Below, one piece after another: positions 1 to 8,590 of a stretch of DNA of 64,000 bases; position 1 is the first letter of the stretch, and every line of letters starts with the position of its first letter. Under the pieces are notes generated by a model. It did no database searches. It saw only the letters and a list, made by a program, of their open reading frames with translations, and was not told the origin of the DNA. Location: contig NZ_CP113061.1 of assembly GCF_026625745.1 (NCBI RefSeq), positions 2,691,501-2,755,500 of the forward strand, in the 5' to 3' direction. This DNA comes from Asticcacaulis sp. SL142 (lineage in GTDB: Bacteria; Pseudomonadota; Alphaproteobacteria; Caulobacterales; Caulobacteraceae). Position numbers and translations under genes: made by a program.

Positions 1-644
1 TCGCCGCCACCGGTATTTTGCTGGCGGGCTGTACGACCACCGACCCAAATACAGGTCAGGTGGTGCGTGATAACACCAAAACCAATGCCATCATTGGCGC
101 TGCGGTCGGGGCTGCGGCGGGTTATGCCACCAACACCAATAAGGGTGAGCAGGGCCGCAAAAACGCGATCATCGGTGCCGGTATCGGTGCGCTCGGTGGC
201 GCGGCGGTTGGCAACTATATGGATAAGCAGCAGGCTGAACTGCGTAAAAAGCTGGCTAATACCGGCGTGACGGTCGATCGTAATGGCAATGTCATTACCC
301 TGAACATGCCGTCCGACGTGACCTTCCCGGTCAATGGCGATCAGGTTGATACCCGTTTCTACAAGGTTCTGGACGATGTTTCGGGTGTGCTGAAGGATTA
401 TCCGTCGACCTATATCGATGTGATCGGTCACGCCGATTCGACCGGCGCTGATGATTACAATCAGGCCCTGTCGGAGCGTCGCGCCAATTCAGTGGCCAAC
501 TATATGTCGAGCCGCGGCGTAGCTTATCAGCGTATCTATGTGGCCGGTGCCGGTGAAACCCGTCCGATCGCCTCAAACGATACCGAATCGGGTCGCGCCC
601 AGAACCGTCGCGTCGAAGTGACCCTGCGTCCGGTTGAGCAGTAA
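1..644 (+). CDS. OmpA-family outer-membrane lipoprotein (5' end outside window)
   Basis: The reading frame is open from the window edge, so the start codon lies upstream. The first visible residues end in a lipobox (LLAGC, with the Cys codon at 30-32), which predicts a lipid-anchored outer-membrane protein. A glycine-rich, glycine-zipper-like stretch follows (about 85-225). The C-terminal half is an OmpA-like peptidoglycan-binding domain with the motif NQALSERRANSV and the terminal NRRVEV. This order matches the YiaD type of OmpA lipoprotein, which ties the outer membrane to peptidoglycan. The family call is firm; the exact physiological role is not visible from the sequence. Confidence 0.85.
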   Translation, partial: AATGILLAGCTTTDPNTGQVVRDNTKTNAIIGAAVGAAAGYATNTNKGEQGRKNAIIGAGIGALGGAAVGNYMDKQQAELRKKLANTGVTVDRNGNVITLNMPSDVTFPVNGDQVDTRFYKVLDDVSGVLKDYPSTYIDVIGHADSTGADDYNQALSERRANSVANYMSSRGVAYQRIYVAGAGETRPIASNDTESGRAQNRRVEVTLRPVEQ

Positions 645-676
645 TTTCTAAATACCTCTGATCTATAACAGGCGGC

Positions 677-1516
677 ATGACATCCTCATGCCGCCTGTCT
701 TTACTTGGAGCCGAAGTTGACGTTCTCACCCCCGATGAGGTGATGTCGGCCATTGCGCAGTCGGTGACCGCAAAACGCCGGATGGTGATCGCCAATCACA
801 ATCTGCACAGTCTTTATCTATTTCATCGCCGCTCAGACATGCGCGCCTTTTACGCTAAGGCCGACCTGATCGAGATCGATTCTACGCCGATGATCCTGTG
901 GGGGCGGTTGCTTGGCAGGTGCGTATCGCGGGCCCATCGCTGCACCTATCTCGATTTTCGCGAAAGCTTCTGGGCGCGGGCGCAAAGTGAGGGCTGGCGG
1001 GTCTGCCATGTCGGCGGAGCGCCGGAGCATAACCCGTTATCGAAGGCGGCGATTTTGAACCGCTACCCTGATGTGCATCTCGATATGCACACCGGTTATT
1101 TTGATGTGACGGGCGCTGATAATGAGCGGCTTTTGGCCGAGCTGGCGGCCCATAAGCCCGATGTTTTGCTGGTCGGCATGGGGATGCCGCGTCAGGAACT
1201 GTGGATTCTCAATAATCTGGAGCGACTGCCGGAGTGCGCAATCATGCCGATCGGGGCGGCCTTCGATTATGAAGCGGGCGTCATGTATACGCCGCCGCGC
1301 TGGACCGGGCAGATCGGCATCGAATGGCTTGTGCGCTTTTTCCATGAACCGAAGCGTTTGTTCAGTCGCTACTTCCTTGAGTCCTGGGTGCTTATCCCCC
1401 ATGCTATGAGGGATGTTTTTACGCGCTCAGAGGCCGCGCAGGCTCGCCGCATTAGCGGCGGCGGGCGGTCGCCCTTGCCGAAGCGTAAAACGCTTCGGAA
1501 GCGAAAGCCGCGTTAA
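677..1516 (+). CDS. WecG/TagA/CpsF-family glycosyltransferase
   Basis: A 279-residue protein matching the WecG/TagA/CpsF family, which transfers N-acetyl-aminosugars such as ManNAc or its uronate to lipid-linked acceptors at the inner face of the membrane. The signature GMGMPRQE is near residues 167-174, and WTGQIGIEW lies further on. The C-terminal 35 residues are rich in Arg, Lys and Gly, suiting a peripheral membrane protein. It starts 33 bp after the OmpA gene and ends 54 bp before pseB, so it probably serves the surface-glycan pathway encoded next door. The donor and acceptor sugars cannot be read from the sequence. Confidence 0.85.
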   Translation: MTSSCRLSLLGAEVDVLTPDEVMSAIAQSVTAKRRMVIANHNLHSLYLFHRRSDMRAFYAKADLIEIDSTPMILWGRLLGRCVSRAHRCTYLDFRESFWARAQSEGWRVCHVGGAPEHNPLSKAAILNRYPDVHLDMHTGYFDVTGADNERLLAELAAHKPDVLLVGMGMPRQELWILNNLERLPECAIMPIGAAFDYEAGVMYTPPRWTGQIGIEWLVRFFHEPKRLFSRYFLESWVLIPHAMRDVFTRSEAAQARRISGGGRSPLPKRKTLRKRKPR

Positions 1517-1570
1517 CTACGCCTTAAGCGCACCACCGCATCATGCGCACATGTAACTGGAGTTTCGACC

Positions 1571-2623
1571 ATGTCCGCACCGTTATACCGTGATTTTGCC
1601 CCTCAGATGGACCCCGTTCAGGGCAAGGTGGTTCTCATCACAGGCGCCACCGGATCATTCGGGCGTAAGATGGTCATGACGCTGCTGCGCGACTATGACC
1701 CGAAGAAGGTCATCATTTTTTCGCGCGATGAGCTTAAACAATATGAAATGCGCGCCGAATTGGAAGAGATGTTTCCCAAGGAAAAAATATCACGCCTGCG
1801 TTTTTTCTTAGGGGATGTGCGTGATCGTTTGCGACTGGTTACAGCCTTTCGCGGGGTCGATGTTGTCATCCATGCCGCCGCGCTGAAACAGGTGCCGGCG
1901 GCGGAATATAACCCGTCCGAATGTATTGCCACCAACGTCAATGGGGCGGAAAATGTCGTCTCGGCCTGCCTTCAAACCGGTGTGCATCGGGTGGTCGCAC
2001 TTTCGACCGATAAGGCCTGTTCACCAATTAATCTTTATGGTGCTACCAAGCTGGCGTCTGACAAGATTTTCGTGGCCGCCAACAATATGGCGGGCGATAC
2101 CGGCATCCGGTTCTGCGCGGTAAGGTATGGCAATGTCATCGGCTCACGCGGGTCGGTGGTGCCGCTGTTTAAGCGCCTGATCGCCAATGGCTCCAAGACC
2201 CTGCCGATCACCGATCCACGTATGACACGGTTCTGGATCACGCTCGATCAGGGCGTTAATTTTGTGCTGTCGTCGTTGGAACTGATGCAGGGCGGGGAAA
2301 TCTTCGTGCCCAAGATTCCGGCGACCCTGATGACAGACCTTGCGACCGCTATGGCCCCTGAGCTTGAGCAGCCCACAGTCGGCATCCGGCCGGGGGAAAA
2401 GCTGCATGAGGTCATGATATCGGCCGATGATGCGCGCTCGACCTATGAACTGGATGACCGCTATATCATTGAGCCGGAATTTGCCGAATATACCCGCAAA
2501 AGCTTTGCCAAGGTGCGCGGGGCAAAGCATGTGCCGGAAGATTTCTACTATGCCTCGGATGTCAATCCTGAGCGGCTGGACATCGACGGCATCAAGGCGC
2601 TTTTGGCCGCCTACACAGGGTAG
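1571..2623 (+). CDS. pseB: UDP-N-acetylglucosamine 4,6-dehydratase (inverting), PseB/FlmA
   Basis: First enzyme of CMP-pseudaminic acid synthesis: it converts UDP-GlcNAc to the 4-keto-6-deoxy-L-altro sugar nucleotide. The 350 residues are those of a short PseB/FlaA1-type extended SDR. The Rossmann motif TGATGSFG is at residues 24-31, STDKA near 144, and the catalytic YxxxK pair near 156 and 160. DPRMTRFW and RPGEKLHE are typical of this subfamily. A good ribosome-binding site (ctggag) precedes the ATG. pseC begins 5 bp after its stop. The Caulobacter counterpart is called flmA. Confidence 0.93.
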   Translation: MSAPLYRDFAPQMDPVQGKVVLITGATGSFGRKMVMTLLRDYDPKKVIIFSRDELKQYEMRAELEEMFPKEKISRLRFFLGDVRDRLRLVTAFRGVDVVIHAAALKQVPAAEYNPSECIATNVNGAENVVSACLQTGVHRVVALSTDKACSPINLYGATKLASDKIFVAANNMAGDTGIRFCAVRYGNVIGSRGSVVPLFKRLIANGSKTLPITDPRMTRFWITLDQGVNFVLSSLELMQGGEIFVPKIPATLMTDLATAMAPELEQPTVGIRPGEKLHEVMISADDARSTYELDDRYIIEPEFAEYTRKSFAKVRGAKHVPEDFYYASDVNPERLDIDGIKALLAAYTG

Positions 2624-2628
2624 GGGCG

Positions 2629-3834
2629 ATGTTGAGCCAGCCCTTTTTGGTCTATGGCCGCCAGTCGATTGATCAGATTGACATCGATCACGTCATTGAG
2701 GCGTTGCAATCCGATTTCCTGACCACCGGGCCGTGGGTGGAACGCTTTGAGCGCGAACTGGCAGCCTATGTCGGCGCAAAAGAGGCGGTGGTGGTCGCCA
2801 ACGGCACGGCAGCGCTGCATCTGGCCATGTTGGCTTTGGGGGTGGGGTCGTCAGATGTTATCATTGTGCCGTCGATTACCTTTGTCGCCTCGGCCAATTG
2901 TGCGGCCTTTTGCGGGGCGCGGGTGGTGTTTGCCGATGTTGATCCGCTGACCGGCCTGATGACCGATGAGACGTTTGAGGAGGCGCTAAAGATTGTGCAG
3001 CGTGACTATAGCGAACTGCGTTTTAGAGGCGTGGTGCCGGTGCATTATGCCGGTCGTCCGGTGACGCTCGATCAGATCGCAGGTCGGTGTGCTGAGTTGG
3101 ATGCTTTTGTGGTCGAAGATGCCTGCCATGCGCTTGGCACCGTCGATAAAGGCGTCATGACCGGCGCGTGCGAATATTCACAGATGGCGTTGTTTTCTTT
3201 CCATCCGGTCAAGACCCTGACCACCGGCGAAGGCGGGGCGATCATGACTAATGACCCCGAACTGGCGCGTAAACTGCGCAGCCTGCGCAGCCACGGCTTA
3301 GAGCGCGATCCGACGCGATTTACCGGACTTGGCTTTGGTGACGACCGCGATAGCGGCGGTTGGGTCTATGAGATGCAGGCGCTGGGCTATAACTACCGTC
3401 TGCCCGATTTAAACTGCGCGCTGGGGGTGTCGCAACTTAACAAGATGCCGCACTTTGCCGCTCGTCGCCGCCGGTTGGTTGAACTCTATCAGGCGGCACT
3501 CGCTTCGGCGCGCCTGCCGGTAAGCTGGACAGCACCCGCGCCGGAGAGCGATCCGGTGTTTCACCTGATGGCGGTGCAGATTGATTTCCGCAGTCTCGGC
3601 AAAACCCGCACTGAGGTGATGGCGCAGTTAAAAGCACGCGGCGTCGGCACGCAGGTGCATTATATCCCCGTTCATCGCCAACCCTATTGGCAGCAGCACG
3701 CGCTCGGACAACGCGATTTGCCGAGAGCCGATGCCTATTATAGCCAGACCCTGTCCCTGCCGCTCTATCCCGATATGACTGACGCAGATCCGGCGGCGGT
3801 GATTGCCATCCTGAAAGAGGTGTGCGGCCTATGA
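2629..3834 (+). CDS. pseC: UDP-4-keto-6-deoxy-GlcNAc C4 aminotransferase, PseC/FlmB
   Basis: PLP-dependent DegT/DnrJ/EryC1-family aminotransferase of 401 residues, predicted to aminate C4 of the PseB product with glutamate as donor. The cofactor-binding lysine lies in SFHPVKTLTTGEGG (about K195), and VEDACHALG holds the aspartate that contacts the PLP pyridine nitrogen. Its position directly after pseB and before pseI, with an ATGA overlap into pseI, makes the PseC assignment much more likely than another sugar aminotransferase. The Caulobacter equivalent is flmB. Confidence 0.92.
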   Translation: MLSQPFLVYGRQSIDQIDIDHVIEALQSDFLTTGPWVERFERELAAYVGAKEAVVVANGTAALHLAMLALGVGSSDVIIVPSITFVASANCAAFCGARVVFADVDPLTGLMTDETFEEALKIVQRDYSELRFRGVVPVHYAGRPVTLDQIAGRCAELDAFVVEDACHALGTVDKGVMTGACEYSQMALFSFHPVKTLTTGEGGAIMTNDPELARKLRSLRSHGLERDPTRFTGLGFGDDRDSGGWVYEMQALGYNYRLPDLNCALGVSQLNKMPHFAARRRRLVELYQAALASARLPVSWTAPAPESDPVFHLMAVQIDFRSLGKTRTEVMAQLKARGVGTQVHYIPVHRQPYWQQHALGQRDLPRADAYYSQTLSLPLYPDMTDADPAAVIAILKEVCGL

Positions 3835-4880
3835 GTTATGAAATCGAGATCGCCGGACGCAAGATCGGGTCGGCTCATTCGCCCTACATAATCTGCGAAT
3901 TATCGGGCAATCATAACGGCTCGCTGGAACGTGCATTGGCGCTGGTCGATGCGGCGGCGGAGACCGGCTGCGACGCCATCAAGCTTCAGACCTATACCGC
4001 CGACACGATTACCATGAAGTCCGATCGGCTTGAGTTTTTCATCGGCGGCGGGCCGTGGGAAGGCTACGCCCTGTGGGACCTCTATAACGAAGCCCATACC
4101 CCCTGGGACTGGCACGAAGCCCTGTTTGAACGGGCAAAATCGCGCGGTGTGACCATGTTTTCGTCGCCCTTTGATGAAACCGCGGTTGATCTGCTGGAGG
4201 GGCTGGGGGCGCCGGCCTATAAAATCGCCTCGTTTGAGATGATCGACCTGCCGCTGATTGCCTATGCTGCGTCTAAGATGAAGCCGTTGATCCTGTCGAC
4301 CGGCATGGCCAATCTGGCCGAGATCGACGCAGCGGTGGCGACGGTGCGCAAATACGGCAACGGTCAGTTTGTCCTGCTGCATTGCGTCAGCGAATATCCC
4401 GCCGACATCAACGATGCTAATGTGCGTGTGGTGCCTGATCTGGGGGCGAAATTTCAGTGCCCGTCGGGCCTGTCTGATCATACCTTTGGCACGGCGGCCT
4501 CGGTTGCTGCGGTGGCGCTCGGCGGCTGCGTTATTGAAAAGCATTTCACCCTGGCGCGGGCCGATGGCGGGCCGGATTCGAGTTTTTCGCTGGAGCCTGC
4601 CGAATTCACCGCCCTTGTGCGCGACTGCAAGGACGCGCATCGGGCCTTGGGGAGTGTGCATTACGACACCCTGGGGTCTGAGCGCGGCTCAAAGACCTTC
4701 CGGCGCTCGCTCTATGTGGTCGCCGATGTCAAATCCGGTGAATTGCTGACCAAGGACAATGTCCGCTCGATCCGTCCGGGTCTGGGCTTGCCGCCGGTCA
4801 GACTATGGGACGTGCTGGGCAAACCAGCCGCCCGTGATCTGATGCGCGGAGAGCCCTTATCAGACGATATGGTGGGTTAG
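3831..4880 (+). CDS. pseI: Pseudaminic acid synthase, PseI (NeuB family)
   Basis: Condenses 2,4-diacetamido-2,4,6-trideoxy-L-altrose with phosphoenolpyruvate to give pseudaminic acid. The 349 residues hold an N-terminal NeuB-type TIM barrel (CELSGNHNG, AIKLQTYTADT, FSSPFDETAV, LSTGMA, GLSDHT) and a C-terminal SAF/antifreeze-like domain (RRSLYVVADV to PLSDDMVG). I chose the ATG at 3831 because it overlaps the pseC stop as ATGA; an in-frame GTG at 3822 would add three residues. The motif details favour PseI over the sialic or legionaminic acid synthases. Its 3' end meets the end of a minus-strand gene with a 4-bp overlap. Confidence 0.92.
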   Translation: MSYEIEIAGRKIGSAHSPYIICELSGNHNGSLERALALVDAAAETGCDAIKLQTYTADTITMKSDRLEFFIGGGPWEGYALWDLYNEAHTPWDWHEALFERAKSRGVTMFSSPFDETAVDLLEGLGAPAYKIASFEMIDLPLIAYAASKMKPLILSTGMANLAEIDAAVATVRKYGNGQFVLLHCVSEYPADINDANVRVVPDLGAKFQCPSGLSDHTFGTAASVAAVALGGCVIEKHFTLARADGGPDSSFSLEPAEFTALVRDCKDAHRALGSVHYDTLGSERGSKTFRRSLYVVADVKSGELLTKDNVRSIRPGLGLPPVRLWDVLGKPAARDLMRGEPLSDDMVG

Positions 4881-5545
4881 TTTCTTTTGAAAAAATTCAG
4901 AACATCAATTGGTCGAGTTGCAGTAAGAATTTTTTCGAGCTTTCTAATAGTGTCGCTGTGCTCATGTCCGACGACACCCAAACTACGGTGATAACGAAAC
5001 GGAGATTGTTTCACTTCCGCGGCTTCAAGGGCTAATTTTGCGTGATATTTTGATTTTGGGATGTTCTTTAAATCAGCGTGAATTAGGCCGAGAGCGGCGT
5101 TCCATTTGAAATGTGCATCTGGAAAAGGTGATTTTAATTCAATCGAATCCAAGAATGCCAAAACGCTTTCATACTCATGTTTGATGGCGCGAGTGGCTAT
5201 CAAATAAGGATACATGGTCGCGGACGTGCCTTGAAATTTGGGGTTCTCTCTTTCAATCTGTAGAGAGATTTTCATGCAGTTAATGGCGTCGTCATATTTT
5301 TCCACAGCCAGATAGACATCTCGCCTGACATCCCACGCCCGCCCATCATGATATATTGTGGATTTGGTCTCGAAATAAATATCAATGAGTTCCAGAGCTT
5401 TATCAGGGAACTTATCCTTGAGATAAACAGCTTGGATGACCAGATATTGATCACGCTGGCTGCGACTGCGCTTTAATTTTGCGAAAAAGGCAGCCTCGAT
5501 ATCCTCCTCCCAAGTTTCATTTCTGTACCAATCTTCGCTACTCAT
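4877..5545 (-). CDS. TPR-like protein of unknown function in the pseudaminate locus
   Basis: A 222-residue acidic/basic mixed protein with no signal peptide or membrane segment. It looks alpha-helical and repetitive, with alternating helix pairs (YLVIQAVYLKDKFPDKALELI, ... YDDAINCMKISLQIE, ... IHADLKNIPKSKYHAKLAL) of the tetratricopeptide kind. I do not recognise a named family. Base composition is visibly more AT-rich than in its neighbours, suggesting separate acquisition. Its start overlaps the pseF stop as ATGA on the minus strand, so it is probably cotranscribed with, and translationally coupled to, pseF. A scaffolding or partner-binding role in glycosylation is only a guess. Confidence 0.75.
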   Translation of the reverse strand: MSSEDWYRNETWEEDIEAAFFAKLKRSRSQRDQYLVIQAVYLKDKFPDKALELIDIYFETKSTIYHDGRAWDVRRDVYLAVEKYDDAINCMKISLQIERENPKFQGTSATMYPYLIATRAIKHEYESVLAFLDSIELKSPFPDAHFKWNAALGLIHADLKNIPKSKYHAKLALEAAEVKQSPFRYHRSLGVVGHEHSDTIRKLEKILTATRPIDVLNFFKRN

Positions 5546-6234
5546 CGGCGTTTCAACACCTCAAACGCAACCTCGGCTACCTCCCAGTCTTCGGGAGTGT
5601 CGATATCGTGGACCAGATGGCGGGGCAGGATGACCGGCACGGAAACCGGTGAAAAGGCGATATGGCCCTCAAGCCAGGCCTCGGTCTTACCCCAATAGAA
5701 CTGGGCGGCGTCATGATAGGCGGGCTCTAAATCCTGCGAACGCTTAGTTAGGTTCTCCGGCCAGAACATATCGACGCTGCCGTCCGGCGTGCGCTTCAAG
5801 GCGCGCTGGATGGGAAAGGCAAACGATGTGACGGAAAACGCAAAGGATTTGTTGTGCGCCAGCAATGTGTCATGACCCTCAATCAGGCTTTCAACCTGAA
5901 TGAACGGGGCGGTCGCGTAGATGCAACAGGCCAGATCAAACTCGATACCTTGCGCCTTAAACCAATTGATCGCATGGACCACGACGGCCCCCGTGCCGGT
6001 GTGGTCATCAGCCAGTTCGGGCGGTCTCAGGAACGGGATTTCTGCGCCGAAACTTTGCGCGACCTCAGCGATTTCAGCATCGTCGGTCGAGACGATTACC
6101 CGTTCAAACAGGCCGCTGTCGATGGCCGCACGGATCGAATAGCTGATCATCGGCTGACCATGAAACGGCTTGATATTCTTACGCGGGATACGCTTTGAGC
6201 CGCCGCGGGCGGGGATAATGGCAATAGCGCTCAT
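5542..6234 (-). CDS. pseF: Pseudaminic acid cytidylyltransferase, PseF
   Basis: Activates pseudaminic acid with CTP to CMP-pseudaminic acid, the donor for glycosyltransferases. The protein has 230 residues, normal for the family. It opens with the CMP-sialic-acid-synthetase nucleotide-binding motif IIPARGGSKRIPRKN, followed by MISYSI and STDDAEIAEVA. DIDTPEDW near the C-terminus is also typical. The start overlaps the stop of the upstream PhyH-type gene by 4 bp, placing it in the minus-strand unit ACP-PhyH-pseF-TPR. NeuA of sialic acid is the main alternative, but the pathway context supports PseF. Confidence 0.9.
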   Translation of the reverse strand: MSAIAIIPARGGSKRIPRKNIKPFHGQPMISYSIRAAIDSGLFERVIVSTDDAEIAEVAQSFGAEIPFLRPPELADDHTGTGAVVVHAINWFKAQGIEFDLACCIYATAPFIQVESLIEGHDTLLAHNKSFAFSVTSFAFPIQRALKRTPDGSVDMFWPENLTKRSQDLEPAYHDAAQFYWGKTEAWLEGHIAFSPVSVPVILPRHLVHDIDTPEDWEVAEVAFEVLKRR

Positions 6235-7154
6235 CGCAGAAAAATCCGGTTGATATAGGGATCATAGCCGCCGGGATTATCCATAATGGGGGCTTTCGGG
6301 CAGTGCGGTGAGGCATAGAGATTATACTGGATGGCCAGCAGCAGGCGCGGCTTATTGACCGGCAACTGGCCCTTGTGAAAGCCATACACGTCCTCAAGAA
6401 ACCACGATCCGGCGGGGCCGGTAATGGCCGTGAGGCGATCCGCCCCAAACGCCTCCGTAATGGCCGCATCGGTCTGGGCCTTGCCGGTCTCAAGTGCGCG
6501 GTCATGGTGTGAGCCGCGCACAAACATATGGGGGCCCGCCTCGTCGTCAACGTCGGTCAGGTAGTAGAACAGCTTGATGTTTTGCACACAGTCGTAATCG
6601 CGGTGAAAGCGCTGCACCCCCTTGGCGGTATGGCGTTCAGGGTACGACCAGAAAGCCCCGATATTATCGACCACTGGCTTGCAGCCTAACCGCAATTCCA
6701 TCGCCTGCAACACGTCTGGCCGGTTCATCAGATCGAGCATGTGGGGGGCGCGCAGGGTTTCCTCCGGCGTGTAATAACCCATATTGATCTCATCTGCGGG
6801 CGGTGCGTCCCAGCCGAACTTACCTACCTGCGGGCGGAACGGATCATGGCAGGGGGTGGCCTTGAAGTAGTCCACCACCTCATTCAGCACATCGCCCGGT
6901 ATGGCCGGTTGCACCGGGGTCAGACCGTCCTGTTGCAGAGTTTGGCACAGGGTTCGTGCCCTATCGGACGGGGCGAATTCGGGGGTTTTAGGTTTAACCG
7001 CGCCGATGAGGGCCGCCACGCCGCCGCGTTCAGGCAAACCCAGCGTCGGCAGAAGGTCATATGCCATATTGCGGGAGTCAATCGCGGCGCGCTCGGAAAA
7101 CCGTTTCAGGGACGGCACGCGAGTCCTTAGCCGTTCTGAAAAGGTCGGGGTCAT
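6231..7154 (-). CDS. Phytanoyl-CoA dioxygenase (PhyH)-family Fe(II)/2-oxoglutarate oxygenase
   Basis: A 307-residue protein resembling the PhyH family of non-haem iron, 2-oxoglutarate-dependent hydroxylases. The iron ligands appear to be the HxD pair in FHRDYD and the distal histidine in YGFHKGQLP, followed by the arginine in KPRLLLAIQYN that would hold 2-oxoglutarate. It lies 1 bp after the acyl carrier protein gene and overlaps pseF, so it is in one operon with both. This suggests a carrier-bound acyl chain or a sugar as substrate. Family call is good; the substrate is inference. Confidence 0.82.
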   Translation of the reverse strand: MTPTFSERLRTRVPSLKRFSERAAIDSRNMAYDLLPTLGLPERGGVAALIGAVKPKTPEFAPSDRARTLCQTLQQDGLTPVQPAIPGDVLNEVVDYFKATPCHDPFRPQVGKFGWDAPPADEINMGYYTPEETLRAPHMLDLMNRPDVLQAMELRLGCKPVVDNIGAFWSYPERHTAKGVQRFHRDYDCVQNIKLFYYLTDVDDEAGPHMFVRGSHHDRALETGKAQTDAAITEAFGADRLTAITGPAGSWFLEDVYGFHKGQLPVNKPRLLLAIQYNLYASPHCPKAPIMDNPGGYDPYINRIFLR

Positions 7155-7155
7155 T

Positions 7156-7377
7156 TTAAAGCCCTGCGAGGTCTGCCAGGTCGTTGAGGGTTTTGGCCTG
7201 TTTCAGTTTTTCATTATCGACGATCCGGTCGAGGTCTGAATCGACCATGGCCACGAACGAGATAACGGCCAGGCTGTCCCAGTTGCCGAGGGCATCCAGC
7301 GTTTCATCACCTGTAAGGCCGGTGGCTTCGGTTTCCAGAATCTCCGCTACAGCGGCGAAAAAAGCTTGCTTGTCCAT
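7156..7377 (-). CDS. Acyl carrier protein, specialised
   Basis: A 73-residue acidic protein with the acyl/peptidyl carrier fold. The phosphopantetheine attachment serine is S35 in GNWDSLAVI, so it should be modified by a phosphopantetheinyl transferase encoded elsewhere. It is clearly not the housekeeping AcpP, whose site reads GADSLD. It opens the minus-strand unit that runs through the PhyH oxygenase to pseF, and it faces a divergent KAS III-like gene across a 146-bp promoter region. It probably carries the acyl intermediates of this cassette. Confidence 0.88.
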   Translation of the reverse strand: MDKQAFFAAVAEILETEATGLTGDETLDALGNWDSLAVISFVAMVDSDLDRIVDNEKLKQAKTLNDLADLAGL

Positions 7378-7523
7378 GTACGGTACTCCGGTAGTGCGTT
7401 GCGCGAATCATGAGGCTGAACGTTGCGGTCTGGTCACAGGGAATATGGTTTTCGTCAATATTTGCTTAAAACTTGCTAACTAAGGTTAACGCGACATCGT
7501 CCCAAACCCTACGGAGGGCCGGC
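7378..7523. promoter_or_regulatory. Divergent promoter region between the ACP and KAS III-like genes
   Basis: This 146-bp gap must contain promoters for both the minus-strand ACP-PhyH-pseF-TPR unit and the plus-strand KAS III-to-pseG unit. It is more AT-rich than the flanking genes. TTGCT occurs twice with an 11-bp period (7462 and 7473), which could mark a regulator site on one face of the helix. I could not assign -35/-10 boxes with confidence. Confidence 0.4.
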
Positions 7524-8588
7524 ATGACTTCAGCCCGTTTAAGCGGCATTGGTATCAAGGGTGTGCGGGTGTGCGTGCCTAAGGATATCCGCCGTCTTGA
7601 GGACGAAGGCCTTTTTCCCGAAGCGAAAGACCGCGACCGTCTGACCGGCTCGATCGGGGTGATAGAGCGCCGGGTGGCGGCTGAGGGGGTGACGACCTCT
7701 GATCTGTGCGAACGGGCGGCGGTAAACCTGCTGGCCGAACTGGGCTGGGCCAAGGATAGCATCGATGTGCTGATCATGGTCACTCAAAGTCCTGATTTCG
7801 TTATTCCGGCGACCGCCTGCACCCTGCAAACGCGGATGGGCCTTGGCAACTGTCTGGCCTTTGATATCAATCTGGGCTGTTCGGGGTATCCCTACGGTTT
7901 GTGGACGGCAGCCAGCTTGCTAAAGACACTAACGGTTGAAGGCAGGCCTGCGCGCGCGCTGGTTCTGGCCGGGGATATTTCGACCGTAAAACTGCTCAAA
8001 GACGATAAGGCGACCGTGCCGCTGTTTGGCGATGCCGGTTCAGCCACGGCGCTGGAGGTCGATGACGCTGGCGGTATCTGGCACGGTGTGTTCGGCACAG
8101 ATGGTTCCGGTGCTGAGCACATTATGGTCAAGGCGGGCGCTATGCGGCGCTCATTAGTGCCGACCGATGAACCCAAATCGCCCGAAGACCAGGCGGCCCT
8201 TTATAAGGAATCGCGTCTGCATCTGAACGGGGCGGAAGTGTTTAACTTCACCCTGCGGGCCGTGCCGGCGCTGGCCAAAGAGTTGTTTGAGACGGCGGGT
8301 ATTACGGCCGATGATGTCGATTATGTCGTGCTGCATCAGGCCAATGCCTTCATGCTCAACCACCTGCGCAAGAAAATCGGCCTGCCCGAAGAGAAGGTGC
8401 CGATTGCGCTGGGGTCATACGGCAATACGTCCTCGGCCTCGATCCCGCTGGCTATGGCATCGCACCTGTCGAATGAACTGACAAAGCCGCAGCGGATTGT
8501 CATGATGGGCTTTGGGGTGGGGTGGTCGTGGGGGGCGATCAAGCTTGATATGGCCGCGATCCCGGCGCCCCAGATCGATGAATACTGA
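7524..8588 (+). CDS. 3-oxoacyl-ACP synthase III (FabH)-like protein, copy 1
   Basis: A 354-residue thiolase-fold condensing enzyme. The complete KAS III triad is visible: Cys in NLGCSG (about C118), His in VLHQANA (about H271) and Asn in YGNTSSASIP (about N301), so it should be catalytically competent. The ATG at 7524 follows a strong Shine-Dalgarno (ggaggg at 7514-7519); an upstream in-frame TTG at 7473 is unlikely. It begins a tightly spaced plus-strand unit. It may condense a starter acyl-CoA with malonyl-ACP or act as an acyl transferase onto the neighbouring ACP. A second KAS III-like gene lies about 2.7 kb downstream. Confidence 0.87.
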   Translation: MTSARLSGIGIKGVRVCVPKDIRRLEDEGLFPEAKDRDRLTGSIGVIERRVAAEGVTTSDLCERAAVNLLAELGWAKDSIDVLIMVTQSPDFVIPATACTLQTRMGLGNCLAFDINLGCSGYPYGLWTAASLLKTLTVEGRPARALVLAGDISTVKLLKDDKATVPLFGDAGSATALEVDDAGGIWHGVFGTDGSGAEHIMVKAGAMRRSLVPTDEPKSPEDQAALYKESRLHLNGAEVFNFTLRAVPALAKELFETAGITADDVDYVVLHQANAFMLNHLRKKIGLPEEKVPIALGSYGNTSSASIPLAMASHLSNELTKPQRIVMMGFGVGWSWGAIKLDMAAIPAPQIDEY

Positions 8589-8590
8589 AT

